Assembly (NCBI RefSeq): GCF_002288925.2
Contig: NW_022098050.1
Coordinates: 1,348,725-1,412,724 of the forward strand
Source: Delphinapterus leucas
Taxonomy: Eukaryota; Chordata; Mammalia; Artiodactyla; Monodontidae
Length of the DNA stretch: 64,000 nucleotides
Direction of reading: 5' to 3'
Numbering within the stretch: position 1 is the stretch's first letter; every line of letters starts with the position of its first letter. The notes under the pieces are model-generated. The model was not told where the DNA came from. It saw only the letters and a program-made list of their open reading frames with translations, and made no database searches. The translations under genes and the position numbers were made by a program. Of the stretch, positions 1 through 11,724 are shown in pieces.

Positions 1-265
1 GCTTTTCATCTGAGTAATAAAAACAAGGTAAAAAAATTAATCAAATGAGAACCCCCTACTTTTAACCTTTTAAGTCTCACTTAAAAAGTTAAGCTGTTTT
101 TAATATTTGTGTTCTTCTGATGAAAATCTACACGTTCCGACAGTATACTTCTATTTCTGTTATTGAATTGTGACCATAATGTAAAAGAGATGCTTTTTTT
201 AAAATTCATAAACCATTCATTTATTCTACAACGTTTTCTTCATTTCAGCCAAATCACTGGTTATG
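1..265. other. AT-rich flank, no feature
   Basis: Low-GC sequence with no recognisable repeat, exon or RNA gene. It precedes the 3' end of L1-A. Confidence 0.5.
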
Positions 266-589
266 TTTTTTATTAATTTTTATTTTATATTGGAGTATAG
301 TTGATTAACAATGTTGTGTTAGTTTCAGGTGTACAGCAAAGTGATTCAGTTATACATATATCTATTCTTTTTCAAATTCTTTGCCCATTTAGGTTATTAC
401 AGAGTATTGAGCAGAGTTCCCTGTGCTATACAGTAGGTCCTTGTTGGTGATCTATTTTAAGTATAGCAGTGTGTATATGTCATTCCCAGTTGCCCAATCT
501 ATCCCTCCCCCATCCCCCCCCCCAGTAACCATAAGTTCGTTCTCTAAGTCTGTGAGTCTATTTCTGTTCTGTAAATAAGTTCATTTTTA

Positions 590-3500
590 TTATTTTTTAT
601 AGATTCCACATATAAGAAATATCATATGATTTTTGGCTTTCTCTGACTTACATAATATGATAACCTCCAGGTCCATCCATGTTGCTGCAGGTGACATTAT
701 TCCATTCTTTTTAATGGCTGAGTAATATTCCACTTTATATATGTACCACATCTTTATCCATTCATCTGTCGTTGGGCGTTTAGGTTGCTTCCATGTCTTG
801 CCTTTGTAAGCAGTGCTGCAATGAATATTGGGGTGCATGTATCTTTTTGAACCATATTTTTCTCCAGATATATGCCCAGGAGTGGGATTGCTAGATCACA
901 TGGTAGCTCTGTTTTTAGTTTCTTAAGGAACCTCCATACTGTTCTCCGTAGGCTCTACCAATTTACATTCCACCAACAACATAGGAGGGTTCCATTTTCT
1001 CCAAACCCTTGCCAGCATTTCTTGTTTATAGACTCTTTGATGATGGCAATTCTGACTGGTGTGAGGTGATACCTCATTGCAGTTCTGATTTTCAGTTCTG
1101 TAATAATTAGTGATGTTGAGCATCTTTTCATGTGCCTCTTGGCCATCTGTATGTCTTTTTTGGAGAAATGTTAATTTAGGTCTTCTGCCTATTTTTTGAT
1201 TGGATTGTTTGTTTTTTTGATATTGAGCCGCATAAGCTGTTTGTAAATTTTGGACATTAATCCCTTGTCAGTCACATCGTTTGCAAATATTTTCTCACAT
1301 TCAGTGGGTTGTCTTTTCGTTTTGTTGATGGTTTCCTTTGCTTTTGAGTTTAAGTAGGTCCCATTTGTTTATTTCTATTTCTATTACTCTAAGAGACGGA
1401 TCAGAAAAGATACTGCTGTGCTTCATGTCAGAGTGTTCTGCCTATGTTTTCCTCTAAGAGTTTCATAGTATTTGGTCTTACCTTTAAGTCTTTAATCCAT
1501 TTGGAGTTTATTTTTGTGGTTGTTGTTAAAGAATGTTCGAATTTCACTTTTTTATTTTTTAAACTATAGCTGGCCACTTTTCCCAGCACCATTTATTGAA
1601 GAGTCTGTGTTTTCGCCATTGTATAGTCTTGCCTCCTTTGTTGTAGATTGATTGACCATAGGTGCATGGGTTTATTTCTGGGCTTTCTATCATGTTCCAT
1701 TGATCTATATTTCTGTTTTTGTCCCAGCACCATCCTGTTTTGATGACTGTAGCTTTGTAGTATAGTCAAAAGTCTGGGAGCCTGATTCCTCTAGCTTCAT
1801 TTTTCTTTCTCAAGATTGCTTTGGCTATTTGGGGTCTTTTGTGTCTCCATACAGATTTTAAGATTTTTTTGATCTAGTTTTGTGAAAAGTGCCATTGGTA
1901 TTTAATAGAGATTGTATTGAATCTGTAGATTGCCTTGGGTAGTATAGTCATTTTGACAACATTTATTCTTACAATCCAACAACATGGTATATCTTTCCAT
2001 CTGTTTGTGTCATCTTCAGTTTCTTCCATCAGGGTCTTATAGTTTTCAGAGTACAGGTCTTCTGCCTCCTTAAGTAGGTTTATTCCTAAGTATTTTATTC
2101 TTTTTGATGTGATGGTAAATGGTGTTGTTTCTTTAATTTCTCTTTCTGATCTTTGTTGTTAGTGTACAGAAATGCAACAGATTTCTGTGTATTTATTTTG
2201 TATCCTGCAACTTTACCGAATTCATTGATGTGCTCTGGTAATTTGCTGGCAGCGTCTTTAGGATTTTCTATGTATAATATCATTTCATCTGCAAACCGTG
2301 ACAGTTTTACTTCTTCTTTTCTAATTTGGATTCCCTTTTTTCTTTTCCTTCTCTGATTGCCGTGGCTAGGACTTCCAAAACTATGTTGAATAAAAGTGGC
2401 GAGAGTGGACATCCTTGTCTTATTCCTTTTACAGGAAATGCTTTTAACTTTTCACCATTGAGTATGATGTTAGCTGTAGGTTTGTTGTATGTGGCCTTTA
2501 TTATGTTGAGGTATGTTCCCCCTATGACCACTTTCTGGAGAGTTTTTATCATACATGAGTGTTGAATTTTGTCAAAAGCTTTTCCTGAATCTATTGAGAT
2601 GATCATATGGTTTTTATTTTTCAATTTGTTGATGTGGTGTATCACACTCATTGATTTATGGATATCGAAGAATCCTTGCATCCCTGGGATAAATCCCACT
2701 TGATCATGGTGTATGATCCTTTTAATGTATTGTTGGATTCAATTTGCTAGCATTTTGTTGATGATTTTTGTGTCTATGTTCATCAGTGACATTGGCCTGT
2801 AATTTTCTCTTTTTGTGGTATCTTTGGTTTTGGTATCATGGTGAAGATGGCCTCATAGAATGCGTTTAGGAATGCTCATTCCTCTGCAATTTTTTGGAAT
2901 AGTTTCAGAAGGATAGGTGTTAACTCTTCTCTAAATGTTTGATAGAATTCTCCTGTGAAGCCATCTGGTCCTGACTTTTGTTTGTTGGGAGTATTTTATT
3001 CACAGTTTCAATTTCAGTACTTGTGATTGGTCTGTTCATATTTTCTGTTCCTTCCTGGTTCAGTCCTAGGAGATTGTACCTTTCTAAGAATATGTCCATT
3101 TCTTCTAGGTTGTCCATTTTATTGGCATGTAGTTGCTTGTAGTAGTCTCTTATGATCCTTTGTATTTCTGTGGTGCCCATTATAACTTTCTCCTTTTTCA
3201 TTTCTAATTTTATTGATTTGAGCCCTCTCCCTCTTTTTCTTGATGAGTCTGGCTAAAGGTTTATCAATTTTGTTTATCTTTTCAAAGAACCAGCTTTTAG
3301 TTTCATTGATCTTTTCTATTGTTTTCTTTGTCTCTATTTTCATTTATTTCTGCTCTGATATTTATGATTCATTTCCTTCTACTAACTTTGGGATTTGTTT
3401 ATTGTTCTTTCTCTAGTTGCTTTAGGTGTAAGGTTAGGTTGTTTATTTGAGATTTTTCTTGTTTCCTGAGGTAAGATTGTATTGCTGTAAACTTCCCTCT

Positions 3501-4383
3501 TAGAACTTCTTTTGCTGCATCTCAGAGGTTTTGCATACTCGTCCTGTCATTTTCATTTGTCTCTAGGTATTTTTTGATTTCCTCTTTGATATCCTCAGTG
3601 ATCCATTGGTTGTTCAGTAGCATATTGCTTAGCCTCCATGTGTTTGTGTTTTTTACAGTCTTTTTTATTTCTTGTAGTTGATTTCTAATCTCATAGCGTT
3701 GTGTTCGGAAAAGATCCTTGATGTGATTTCAGTTTTCTTAAATTTACCAAGGCTCTCTTTGTGGCCCAGCGTGTGATCATTCCTGGAGAATGTTCCATGT
3801 GCACTTGACAAGAATATGTATTCTGCTGGTTTTGGATGGAATGCTCTATAAATATCAGTTAAGTCTGTCTAGTCTAATGTATCATTTAAGGCCTGTGTTT
3901 CCTCACTGATTTTGTGTCTGGATGATCTGTCCATTGAAGAAAGTGTGGTGTTAAAGTCCCCCACTATTATTGTGTTACTGTTGATTTCTCCTTTTAAGGC
4001 TATATTTGCCTTATATATTGAAGTGCTCCTATGTTCGGTGCATATATATTTAGAATTGTGATATCTTCTTCTTGGATTGATCCCTTGATCATTATGTAGT
4101 GTCCTTCTTTGTCTCTTGTAACAATCTTTATTTTAATGTCTATTCTGTGTGATATGAGTGTTGCTACTCCAGCTTTCTTGTGATTTACACTTGCATGGAA
4201 TATCTTTTTCCATCCTGTCACTTCCAGTCTGTATGTGTCCCTAGGTCTGAAGTGGGTTGCTTGTAGACAGCATATATAAGGGCCTTGTTTTTACATCCAT
4301 TCAGCCACTCTGTGTCTTTTGGTTGGAGCATTTAATCCATTTACATTCAAGGTGATTATTGATATGTATGTTCTTATTACCAT
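590..4383 (-). pseudogene. L1-A ORF2 (endonuclease/reverse transcriptase), decayed
   Basis: L1 ORF2 encodes an endonuclease, a reverse transcriptase and a C-terminal cysteine-rich segment. The start is placed at 4383 because the same Met position opens ORF2 in the two other L1s here; the terminal stop is at 590. The span of about 3.79 kb matches normal ORF2 length. Open pieces show endonuclease sequence near 4221-4000, reverse transcriptase near 2699-2095 (including [20 protein letters not shown]) and the C-terminal segment near 1123-923. The RT active-site motif reads FADE at about 2290 instead of the FADD of functional L1s, and the aspartate pair is needed for catalysis. Frameshifts separate every piece. 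Confidence 0.9.
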
Positions 4384-4679
4384 TTTCTTAATCGATTTGG
4401 GTTTGTTTTATGGCCTTTTTCTTCTCTTGTGTTTCCTGCTTAGAGAAATTCCTTTAGCATTTGTTGTAAAGCTGGTTTGGTGTTGCTGAATTCTCATAGC
4501 TTTTACTTGTCACTAAAACTTTTGATTTCTCTGTTGAATCTGAATGAGATTCTTGCTGGGTAGAGTAATCTTTGTTGTAGTTTTTTCCCTTTCATCACTT
4601 TAAATATATCCTGCACTCCCTTCTGGCCTGTATAGTTTCTGCTGAGAAGTCAGCTGATAACCTTATGGGTATTTCCTTG

Positions 4680-4735
4680 TTTTTTTTTTTTTTTTTTTTT
4701 TTTTTTTTCCTTGTTTTTTTTTTTTTTTTTTTTTT
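4680..4735. repeat. Poly(T) stutter inside L1-A
   Basis: Two long T runs are separated by ccttg, and the words ttccttgttt occur before both runs. The matching places in L1-B (about 23950) and L1-C (about 30775) have only a short non-homopolymer sequence. Either a real expansion or an assembly artefact next to the gap. Confidence 0.8.
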
Positions 4736-4752
4736 GCTTTTCCCTCGCTGCT

Positions 4753-4852
4753 NNNNNNNNNNNNNNNNNNNNNNNNNNNNNNNNNNNNNNNNNNNNNNNN
4801 NNNNNNNNNNNNNNNNNNNNNNNNNNNNNNNNNNNNNNNNNNNNNNNNNNNN
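4753..4852. other. Assembly gap of exactly 100 N
   Basis: One hundred N in a row, a conventional placeholder for unknown gap size. The 23 bases before it (4730-4752) are identical to the 23 bases after it (4853-4875), so the flanks probably overlap and no sequence is missing. Confidence 0.97.
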
Positions 4853-5870
4853 TTTTTTGCTTTTCCCTCGCTGCTTTTAATATTTTTTCTTTGAATTTAA
4901 TTTTTGTTAGTTTGAGTAATATGTCTCTTGGAGTGTTTCTCCTAGGGTTTATCCTGTATGGGACTCTGTGCTTCCTGGACTTGAGTGGTTATTTCCTTTC
5001 CCAGGTTAAGGAACTTTTCAACTATAATCTCTCCAAATATTTTCTGAGACCCTTTCTCTTTCTCTTCTTCTTCTGGGACCCCTATAATTCGAATGTTGGT
5101 GCATTTAATGTTGTCCCAGAGGTCTCTGAGACTGTCCTCAATTTTTTCATTCTTTTTTCTTTATTCTGCTCCATGGCAGTGATTTCCACCATTTTATCTT
5201 CCAGCTCACTTATCTGTTCTTCTGCCTCAGTTATTCTGCTACTGATTCCTTCTAGAGTATTTTTAATTTCAGTTATTGTGTTGTTCATCACTGTTTGTTT
5301 GCTCTTTAGTTCTTCTAGGTCCTTTTTAAATGTTTCTTGTATTTTCTCCATTCTGTTTACGAGATTTTGGATCATCTTTACATATCATTACTCCAAATTC
5401 TTTTTCAACTAGGTTGCCTATTTCATCTTCATTTATTTGGTCCTGTTGGTTTTTACCTCACTCCTTTGTCTATAACATATTTTTTGTCATTTCATTTTTT
5501 TTTTGTGATGGGTGGGGCTGTATTCCTATCTTACTGGTTGTTTGGCCTGAGGCATCCAGCACTGGTGTTTGCCGGCAGATGGGTAGAGCTGGGTATTGAT
5601 GCTGAGATGATGACCTCTGGGAGGCCTCACTCCAATTAATATTCCCTGGGGTCTGAGTTTCTCTGTTAGTTCAGCAGTTTGGACTCAGTGCTCCCACCAC
5701 AGGAGCTGAGGCCTGACCTCCAGTTTGGGAACCAAGATCCTGCAAGCTGTGTGGTGTGGCAAAAAAAAAAGAGAAAAAGGAGCAGTACAATAACAAAGAA
5801 TAAAAAAATAAAATTAGAAAGATTTTAAATAAATCTTTTAAATAAATAGATTTTATTTTAAAGAAATAGA

Positions 5871-5900
5871 TTTTTCCTAATAAAAATATATTAGGAAAAA
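5871..5900. repeat. Perfect inverted repeat, 12-bp arms
   Basis: Arms tttttcctaata and tattaggaaaaa flank a 6-base spacer within the A-rich half of the L1-A 5' UTR. It could form a small hairpin, but AT-rich sequence makes chance origin possible. Confidence 0.8.
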
Positions 5901-6394
5901 TAAAAATATAATTGAAGCAACTGCAACAAGGTAAAACCACAACAGAAAAAAGAAAAAGGCGGCGGAGGAAGAAGCCAAAAGGAACAGAACAATAACAAAG
6001 TGTAAAGAATAAAATAAAATTAGAAAAATAAAAGATTTATTAGAAAAAATAAAAATATAAATGAATCAACAACAGCAAGATAAAAAAAGAACCCCAACCT
6101 AAAAGAAGGGGAAAAAAAAGAGGCCAGAAAGGCCTTGGCTATGGGGCAGCTGATCTTAGGTGGAGGGTGGAACTTAGGCAAGGGTGGGGTTTAGGGTGGG
6201 GCGGGGCCTAGGCAGGGGCTGACATTTAGGTGTGGGGTGGGGCCTGGGCTCAGGACACAGGCAGCTGGAAAAGGCCTTTTGGGTGGGGCTTCAGCAGGTT
6301 GACGTTCAAGTGTGGGGCAGCGCCTCTGCTTAGGACCTGTGCAGAAGGGGAGGGGCAGCACATCTAGAGGGGGCCTCTGGAGTGTGGAGTTCCG

Positions 6395-6538
6395 GAGTTT
6401 GGAGGTAGGGCCCTGAGTGAAGGTGTGTGGGTGGGGTTTAGGCCCAGTGTGTTGGAGGGGGTGCCTGAGTGTAGAGGTGGGGCCCTGGGTGGGGGTGTAG
6501 GGGCGGGGCTTGGGCTCTGCGCGGCAGGAGGGAGGCTC
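6395..6538. repeat. 72-bp tandem pair in L1-A 5' UTR
   Basis: Two imperfect units, 6395-6466 and 6467-6538, each beginning gagt(t/g)t and carrying a GGGCCCTG word followed by GGGTGGGG or GGGGCGGGGC. This resembles the monomer-type promoters of some L1 lineages. Confidence 0.65.
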
Positions 6539-6852
6539 CAAGGGCAGAGGATTAGGCCCTGGAGCCCAAGAGGCTCCCCGGTGCCCAAGAGGACAGGGAA
6601 AGCACTGGCCCCGTTCACTTCCGTGAAAAGGAATTTTTTTGCAAAGACGCTTCTAACTCTGTACCTGGAACATTGTTTCCTACCCATTTTGTGTGGTTAA
6701 TACCTGCTCATCCTTTACAGCTCAGCTTAAATACATACTTTGGCTCTCTAGACTAAGTAAGCTTACCCTGTTGTATGCTTTTATAGGACTCAGTACCTTT
6801 CCTGGATATTATTAGATTATATGTACATGTATTGTTTTTTCAGTATCTTTCT

Positions 6853-6980
6853 TCCCCACTGGACCATAAGCTCCATGATGGCAGGGATCATTTCAGCTTT
6901 ATTATCTACTGTGTGTAGTACAGGGGCTAGTACATAATTAGTACTCAGTAGATATTGGTCACTTGAATTACTGAGTAATT
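6853..6980 (+). repeat. L2-like remnant
   Basis: Matches the familiar 3' end of L2: ccataagctccatgatggcagg followed by a degraded cagtgcctagcacatagtaggtgctcaataaat-type segment. Ancient mammalian LINE, no coding capacity. Confidence 0.65.
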
Positions 6981-7019
6981 TGTTTGGTGGTGTGGTAATG
7001 GTTCTAGAACCTTCCAAAT

Positions 7020-7685
7020 AACAATTTTCAGATTTGAAATATATAGTATTCTAATAGTATTTCAAATTTATTTCAGACATGTTATTATGCTCTCATAAAA
7101 CTATAAATATATCTTTAGATGCTTGCCACTATTAACACAGTTTATGAATATTTTATATAATAATACAGTTCCTTATATTGACATTAGGTTTATAAAGGAC
7201 ATTCATATATAAATATAAATTGATGAAGTGGTATGATGCAGGCTTACTTACAGGTTCTACTGAAGATGGTGACACAGAGTTTGTGGGAGACAAAATATTT
7301 ATTTGGAATCAATACCAGTAAAAGGAAGAGGAAGAAGCCAGGGCTGGAGAGAAGGAGAAGCTTTTCTGTGATATAGGCCTGACAAAGCTTTGGCCAGCCC
7401 AGTGAGGGGACTGGAGTGAGTACAGCCCATCAGAGTACCCCACTCTGGGCTGAAATGGCAGGGCCTTTACATCCCACAGGGCCTTTACACCCCTGCCTGA
7501 CTCAGTTAGTGGGCACATGCTGCCCCTGGGAAGAGAATGGCCTCAGACAAGGCAGCTCACAGCAGCTGAGGCTGACCCTGAATATGGGCTGCCAGCTGGA
7601 GGCTGCCTGCTGACCACACTTCTCACAGCTGCCAGCAAGCCCTTACCAATACTTAATTGGTAAGTTCAGCATTTTGAGTGCTTAA
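7020..7685. other. No feature seen
   Basis: Unique-looking sequence, with moderately GC-rich DNA at 7320-7640. Short open frames on both strands overlap each other and show no known domain. Confidence 0.4.
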
Positions 7686-7689
7686 GAGT

Positions 7690-7815
7690 TTTGATACTTT
7701 GGGTCCCCAAACAACCATAAGAACTAACAACTGCTTGTAAGTAGCAGAGCTGGGACTCAAACCCAGTCATTTTGGCTTCAAAGTCCATGCTTTTAACCAC
7801 TCTACTATCCTGTCT
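7690..7815 (+). repeat. MIR SINE remnant
   Basis: The stretch agtagcagagctgggactca, followed by aaacccag and a terminal cttttaaccactctactatcctg, matches the MIR core and tRNA-related part. Confidence 0.8.
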
Positions 7816-7819
7816 TCCT

Positions 7820-9027
7820 CCTCTGTTCAGTACGGAAATGCATGCACAGTAGGAATAAATTGAGCACCTATCTCCCTGCTGATAACATATATAAAGAACA
7901 TGCAGGTTGAGCCTGTGTTGTTATATGGTAAACTATGAAACTATGTTAATCCTTAAGAGGATATCAAGAAGGCTCTCCATCAAGGAAGATAAAAGTATCA
8001 TTTTTGGCCAGATCCTTTTTCTGTTCTGTTTCTTTATTGTCCCTGCTAGATATTGTTCTCTGGCTCAAGTGGTCTCCTCTATTCCTCAGAATTTCTTGGA
8101 GTCCCAAGGGAGTGCCTTACACATTCCCATAAACGTATTTGGTCTTCTACAATACAGTGCACATGGTGCATTTCTGCTCCCCCTGCTCTTGTCTTTCCCT
8201 TCTTTTGCTGTGCATAGGTGTATCCACTAGTTATGTCTATGTCTCAGGCTACTTAGCCTCCAAGAGGGTACTGCTCCCATGTTTCCCACTTCTGATGAAG
8301 GGATGGGAAAGTGCGTGATACTACAGAGTACAGAGAATTGCTCCTCTCCCCTGACTCCATTAAAGTTTTTTACTGGATCAAGCTGCGTCTCGATCATCTC
8401 TTCCCTAATGCTGAGTTCTCTCTTAGAACCTCAGATCCTCATCCACGTAGATGTCTATTGATCCATGGCTATTGATCCCTGGCTGCTAGTTCATCAGACA
8501 AGTCTTAACATTGGTAGCTATAGGCCAGTTTCAAGCTTTACGCCTTAGGTTATGTTTCCTGGAATTGATTCTGCCGTGGAGCTTTGCTGGCAAGACATCG
8601 ATTGTGGAATGCTCTTAGAATCACTACCTGAAGTGGTAGTGCGGATACCCTCAAGGGGCAGAAGGAGAAGATAATCTGCATTGTCACTGGAGAAGCCTCC
8701 TCACCCTTGGGGAGCTCTGGAGCTGGGATGGCCCTTTAGTGTTGTTCAAATGGTGCGTAGATCAGTCATTGAATGCCCCAGCTGTAACCTTAGGTGAAGT
8801 ATTTCTCTTTGAGCAAAGGGAGGGTCTCTACTATAAGCTGCCATCAGGTAACTCCCAAGAGCAGGAAGAATGAGTGCTTCAGTCCTGAAGGGGGGAGCTG
8901 AGTGGCACCTCACACCATCTAGAGCACCATCTCAATTATTTATGCCACTGACCAAAATTTGGCCTTTGAAGTTGTAAGACCATCTCAGAAATACTCCCTT
9001 TTGTTTGGTTGTGGATAGATTATTTTT
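7820..9027. other. No feature seen
   Basis: Unique-looking intergenic DNA. An open frame of 107 codons at 7907-8230 has no recognisable domain and no supporting context. Confidence 0.4.
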
Positions 9028-9040
9028 TCTATTTGCTTTT

Positions 9041-9327
9041 TTTTTCTTAATTTTTTTTAACTTTCTATTTTTTATTGATTTCTGGGAAGATATTTATTTA
9101 TTTATTTTATTTGGTTGTGCCATGTCTTAGTTGCGGCAGGCAGGCTTCTCAGTTGCGGCTCACTGCCTCCTTATTTGTGGCAGTCGGACTCCTTAGGTGT
9201 GGCATGCGAAATCTTAGTTACGGCATGCATGTGGAATCTAGTTCCCTGGCCAGGGATCGAACCCGGGCCCCCTGCATTGGGAGCGTGGAGTCTTAACTGC
9301 TGCGCCACGTGCCACCTGGGAAGTCCC
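9041..9327 (-). mobile_element. CHR-type tRNA-derived SINE
   Basis: Minus strand. The head starts at 9327 (gggacttcc-type start), and the B-box-like part reads ggttcgatccc in sense. The A-rich tail appears as T-rich sequence at 9041-9110. A perfect 13-bp target-site duplication, tctatttgctttt, lies at 9028-9040 and 9328-9340, so both ends are exact. The body is diverged, so this is an older copy. Confidence 0.93.
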
Positions 9328-9340
9328 TCTATTTGCTTTT

Positions 9341-10790
9341 AAAATACACATTCACACACGCACACAACAGTTACTATTAGGTTTCTAATGCATAAGGCCC
9401 TTTTACTCTGCCTGCTCTAAGTATAGTGTGTTTCATTTGTTTTCAAAAGGTTACAAAATATCCTGGCTTCAGGCAAGTGAAAATATTATCTTCTGAGATG
9501 AGTGTTTTCTGGAAGATTATCTCTGTAACTCACACATGCTTCCCTACATGCTTGGTTCCTTTCTTACAGAAGAGCTATTTCCCTGGGATCAGATACATAT
9601 TAGAAAATGTGATCTCACTAAGGCCACTGAATGTAAATAACAAAACTCCCAACAGAAAGAGTTCTAAATAAGCTTTTTGGGTGATTATTTCTAATAATTC
9701 AAAAGACTTATTGCCCAGATAATGAGCAATGCACGGGATACTATAGATGTTGTAGGAACACTAAGTATCTCTAGCATATTTACTGTATTAGACAAAGTCC
9801 ATTCTGTTTAATTTGTTGATAAGTGTGTCTGGATCTCCTCCTGAAAATGTCTTAGAAATATATAAATGAAAAGTTATTTGCTTACAAGGATGTCTCCAGG
9901 GTGACTTTGTAGTACACAGTTTCTTTTTGACACTATCTCACTCTCATTTTCCCATGACTTCCACCAGCATGCCAAAACGCGCACCCCATTGTTCTATCTC
10001 TGTCCCTTGGCTCTCTTTCCATTCCTCAGAGCTGTAGGTCTCAGCTCTAGTGATGAGATCAAACACTTTGACTTTAAGGTGGGAACAGTTTATTTAATCC
10101 TTCTAAATATTTGCATATGAAAACATGAAACTCTTGGTGAAATTCAGGGCTGTGGGGCAACAGTGAAAAAAGTATCTCTAAAAGTTTGGTTGCGAGGAGC
10201 GGGCCATTTCCTCTGCCCCTTAAAAGGCCCTATTTAGGTAATTTCTACTCATACACAATTGGACTGCTAATTTCTGATTAAGAGCAGGCTTAGTGTGTGA
10301 TATAGGGCACTGGATATGTAGAAATACTGACTTTGGAGATGTAGTGAAAGGAAAATTGCTACTTAAACCTGTGAGGGTTTAGAAAGATGCTGGCACTCAA
10401 AGGATTAACCATTGATCAACCTTATCATTTGGTAAGGTATGTAAAATTTGAGTTTTAAACTGTAAATCAAATTATAATGGGGTGTACTTTTTTTGTGAGC
10501 TGAGACAGCTATCTAAATACTCAAGTACTTTATAAGGAATTTAGTCCCATTCAGTTGTATGTTTCGCTTTCTGAAGTTTTTATAGCTCTAGAAAGCCGTG
10601 AGGAAGAAGACCAAATAAATATTTTGTTGATGATACAATGAAAGGAAAAGGTACATCAACCCTGTTTTGGTTGACTAATGCCGGAGCTGTTCATCACCAT
10701 GCAACTGTTTTTCATATCAGTTTTAAGTTACTTAGTAATTATTATTTAGTAATTCCCTTTAATGTAAATGTATATGTTGAATGTGGTGGC
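9341..10790. other. No feature seen
   Basis: Unique-looking AT-rich DNA. A short CA-rich patch lies at 9350-9366. No exon-like frame or RNA gene was recognised. Confidence 0.4.
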
Positions 10791-10791
10791 A

Positions 10792-11128
10792 GGGACTTCC
10801 CTGGTGGTGCAGTGGTTAATAATCTGCCTACCAATGCAGGGGACACGGGTTCGAGCCCTGGTCCAGGAAGATCCCACATGCCATGGAGCAACCAAGCCCG
10901 TGTGCCACAACTACTGAGCCTGTGCTCCAGAGCTCGTGAGCCACACTACTGAGCACGTGTGCCACAACTACTGAAGCCCGCACGCCTAGAGCCCGTGCTC
11001 TGCAATAAGAGAAACCACCACAATGAGAAGCCCATGCTCGCCGCAACGAGAGAAAGCCCGTACACAGCAACGAAGACCCAACACAGCCATAAATAAATAA
11101 ATAAAAATAAATAGATTTATTAAAAAAA
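10792..11128 (+). mobile_element. CHR-1-type SINE, long form
   Basis: Starts gggacttccctggtggtgca. The B box ggttcgagccc is at 10848-10858, followed by repeated ccacaactactgagcc modules and an (ataa)n/A tail. SINEs of this type derive from a tRNA gene and depend on L1 proteins for movement. No clear target-site duplication was found. Confidence 0.93.
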
Positions 11129-11574
11129 AGAGGACTCTAAGTCTGGAATAAATTATGATAGGAAAATCATGAAAATCTTTAAAAAAATGTGGTTGCAGAT
11201 AACCTTAGAATCCTTTTTATTTTTAACTTTTTGCAAATTGGAACCAACTGTAAGTTAATGCTTAATATATTGAAGCCACACTGGTGGTTACCTTGAAACT
11301 ATAGGTTATGTCAGGCAACTTAATCCTGTAGTATTCAAGTTTTTTTAAAAACTTATTTTGTAAATAATAATTTTCCCCTGAGTAAAACAATGAGAAGCAC
11401 TAAAGTCACCACAAATAATGACAGTGACTCATTGCAAGGCAGGCTTTCCTTGTCAATTTAGGTCAAAGTGAAATAGTGGCTCTACTTTCCAGAATATGCT
11501 GCCATGACTGGGGGTAAAATCTGTAGACGCTTTTTTTAGCTGTTCAGCTGGAAGTTACGCAGGTAAAATGACTA

Positions 11575-11576
<2 letters not shown>

Positions 11577-11619
<43 letters not shown>
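11577..11619. repeat. (TG)n microsatellite
   Basis: Uninterrupted TG dinucleotides for about 43 bases, continuing into tatatgtatatatg. Confidence 0.98.
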
Positions 11620-11628
<9 letters not shown>

Positions 11629-11724
11629 TATATGGCATGACGGTGACAATATTATGAGACATTGCTGGTTAGGACAGTGTTCCTGGAGGTCAACTAGCTT
11701 TGTAACTTTGGGCAATTAGCATTA

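Larger units (their letters stand above)
4440..5495 (-). pseudogene. L1-A ORF1 remnant
   Basis: This lies directly upstream of ORF2 on the minus strand. L1 ORF1 encodes an RNA-binding trimer with a coiled coil. An open piece at 5375-5082 is rich in Glu, Lys, Leu and Ile and contains the run ISSRITEAEEQISELEDKMV, typical of the coiled-coil region. The start near 5495 is set by alignment with the ORF1 starts of L1-B (24600) and L1-C (31442). The downstream half is interrupted by the poly(T) tract and the gap at 4680-4852. Confidence 0.8.
266..6610 (-). mobile_element. L1-A: nearly full-length LINE-1, minus strand
   Basis: Read on the minus strand, this runs from a GC-rich 5' UTR (about 6610 to 5496) through ORF1 remains (about 5495 to 4440) and ORF2 remains (4383 to 590) to a 3' UTR ending near 266. 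The 3' UTR has the cetartiodactyl-type end, seen on the plus strand as tatagttgattaacaatgtt near 296. The length of about 6.3 kb fits a complete L1. Both ORFs are broken by many stops and frameshifts, so it cannot move by itself. Its 5' UTR differs from L1-B and L1-C: it has tandem GC-rich units and no YY1-like motif at the tip. No convincing target-site duplication was found, so the outer ends are approximate. It contains the assembly gap at 4753-4852. Confidence 0.93.
5496..6610 (-). promoter_or_regulatory. L1-A 5' UTR / internal promoter region
   Basis: L1 5' UTRs carry an internal RNA polymerase II promoter. This one has two distinct parts. An A-rich stretch at about 5760-6115 (T-rich in the sense strand) contains two diverged copies of one unit, about 5771-5950 and 5977-6115. 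A GC-rich stretch at about 6120-6560 has many GGGGCGGGGC/GGGTGGGG-type boxes and a 72-bp tandem pair. The boundary with flanking DNA near 6610 is an estimate. Open frames across the GC-rich part are proline-rich chance frames. Confidence 0.6.

Noticed and set aside
4665..5412. Plus-strand frames running through the N block (233 and 71 codons)
   Set aside because: They cross 100 unknown bases and homopolymer T, and the rest is antisense to L1 ORF1.
6191..6700. Overlapping Pro/Gly-rich frames of 90-116 codons on both strands
   Set aside because: They arise from GC-rich tandem sequence in the L1-A 5' UTR. Frames on both strands are open, there is no domain, and there is no host-gene context.
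10846..10860. tRNA-like B box at several places (10848, 13665, 19020, 27020, 62452)
   Set aside because: Each lies in a CHR SINE head. None folds as a complete tRNA with its own flanks.
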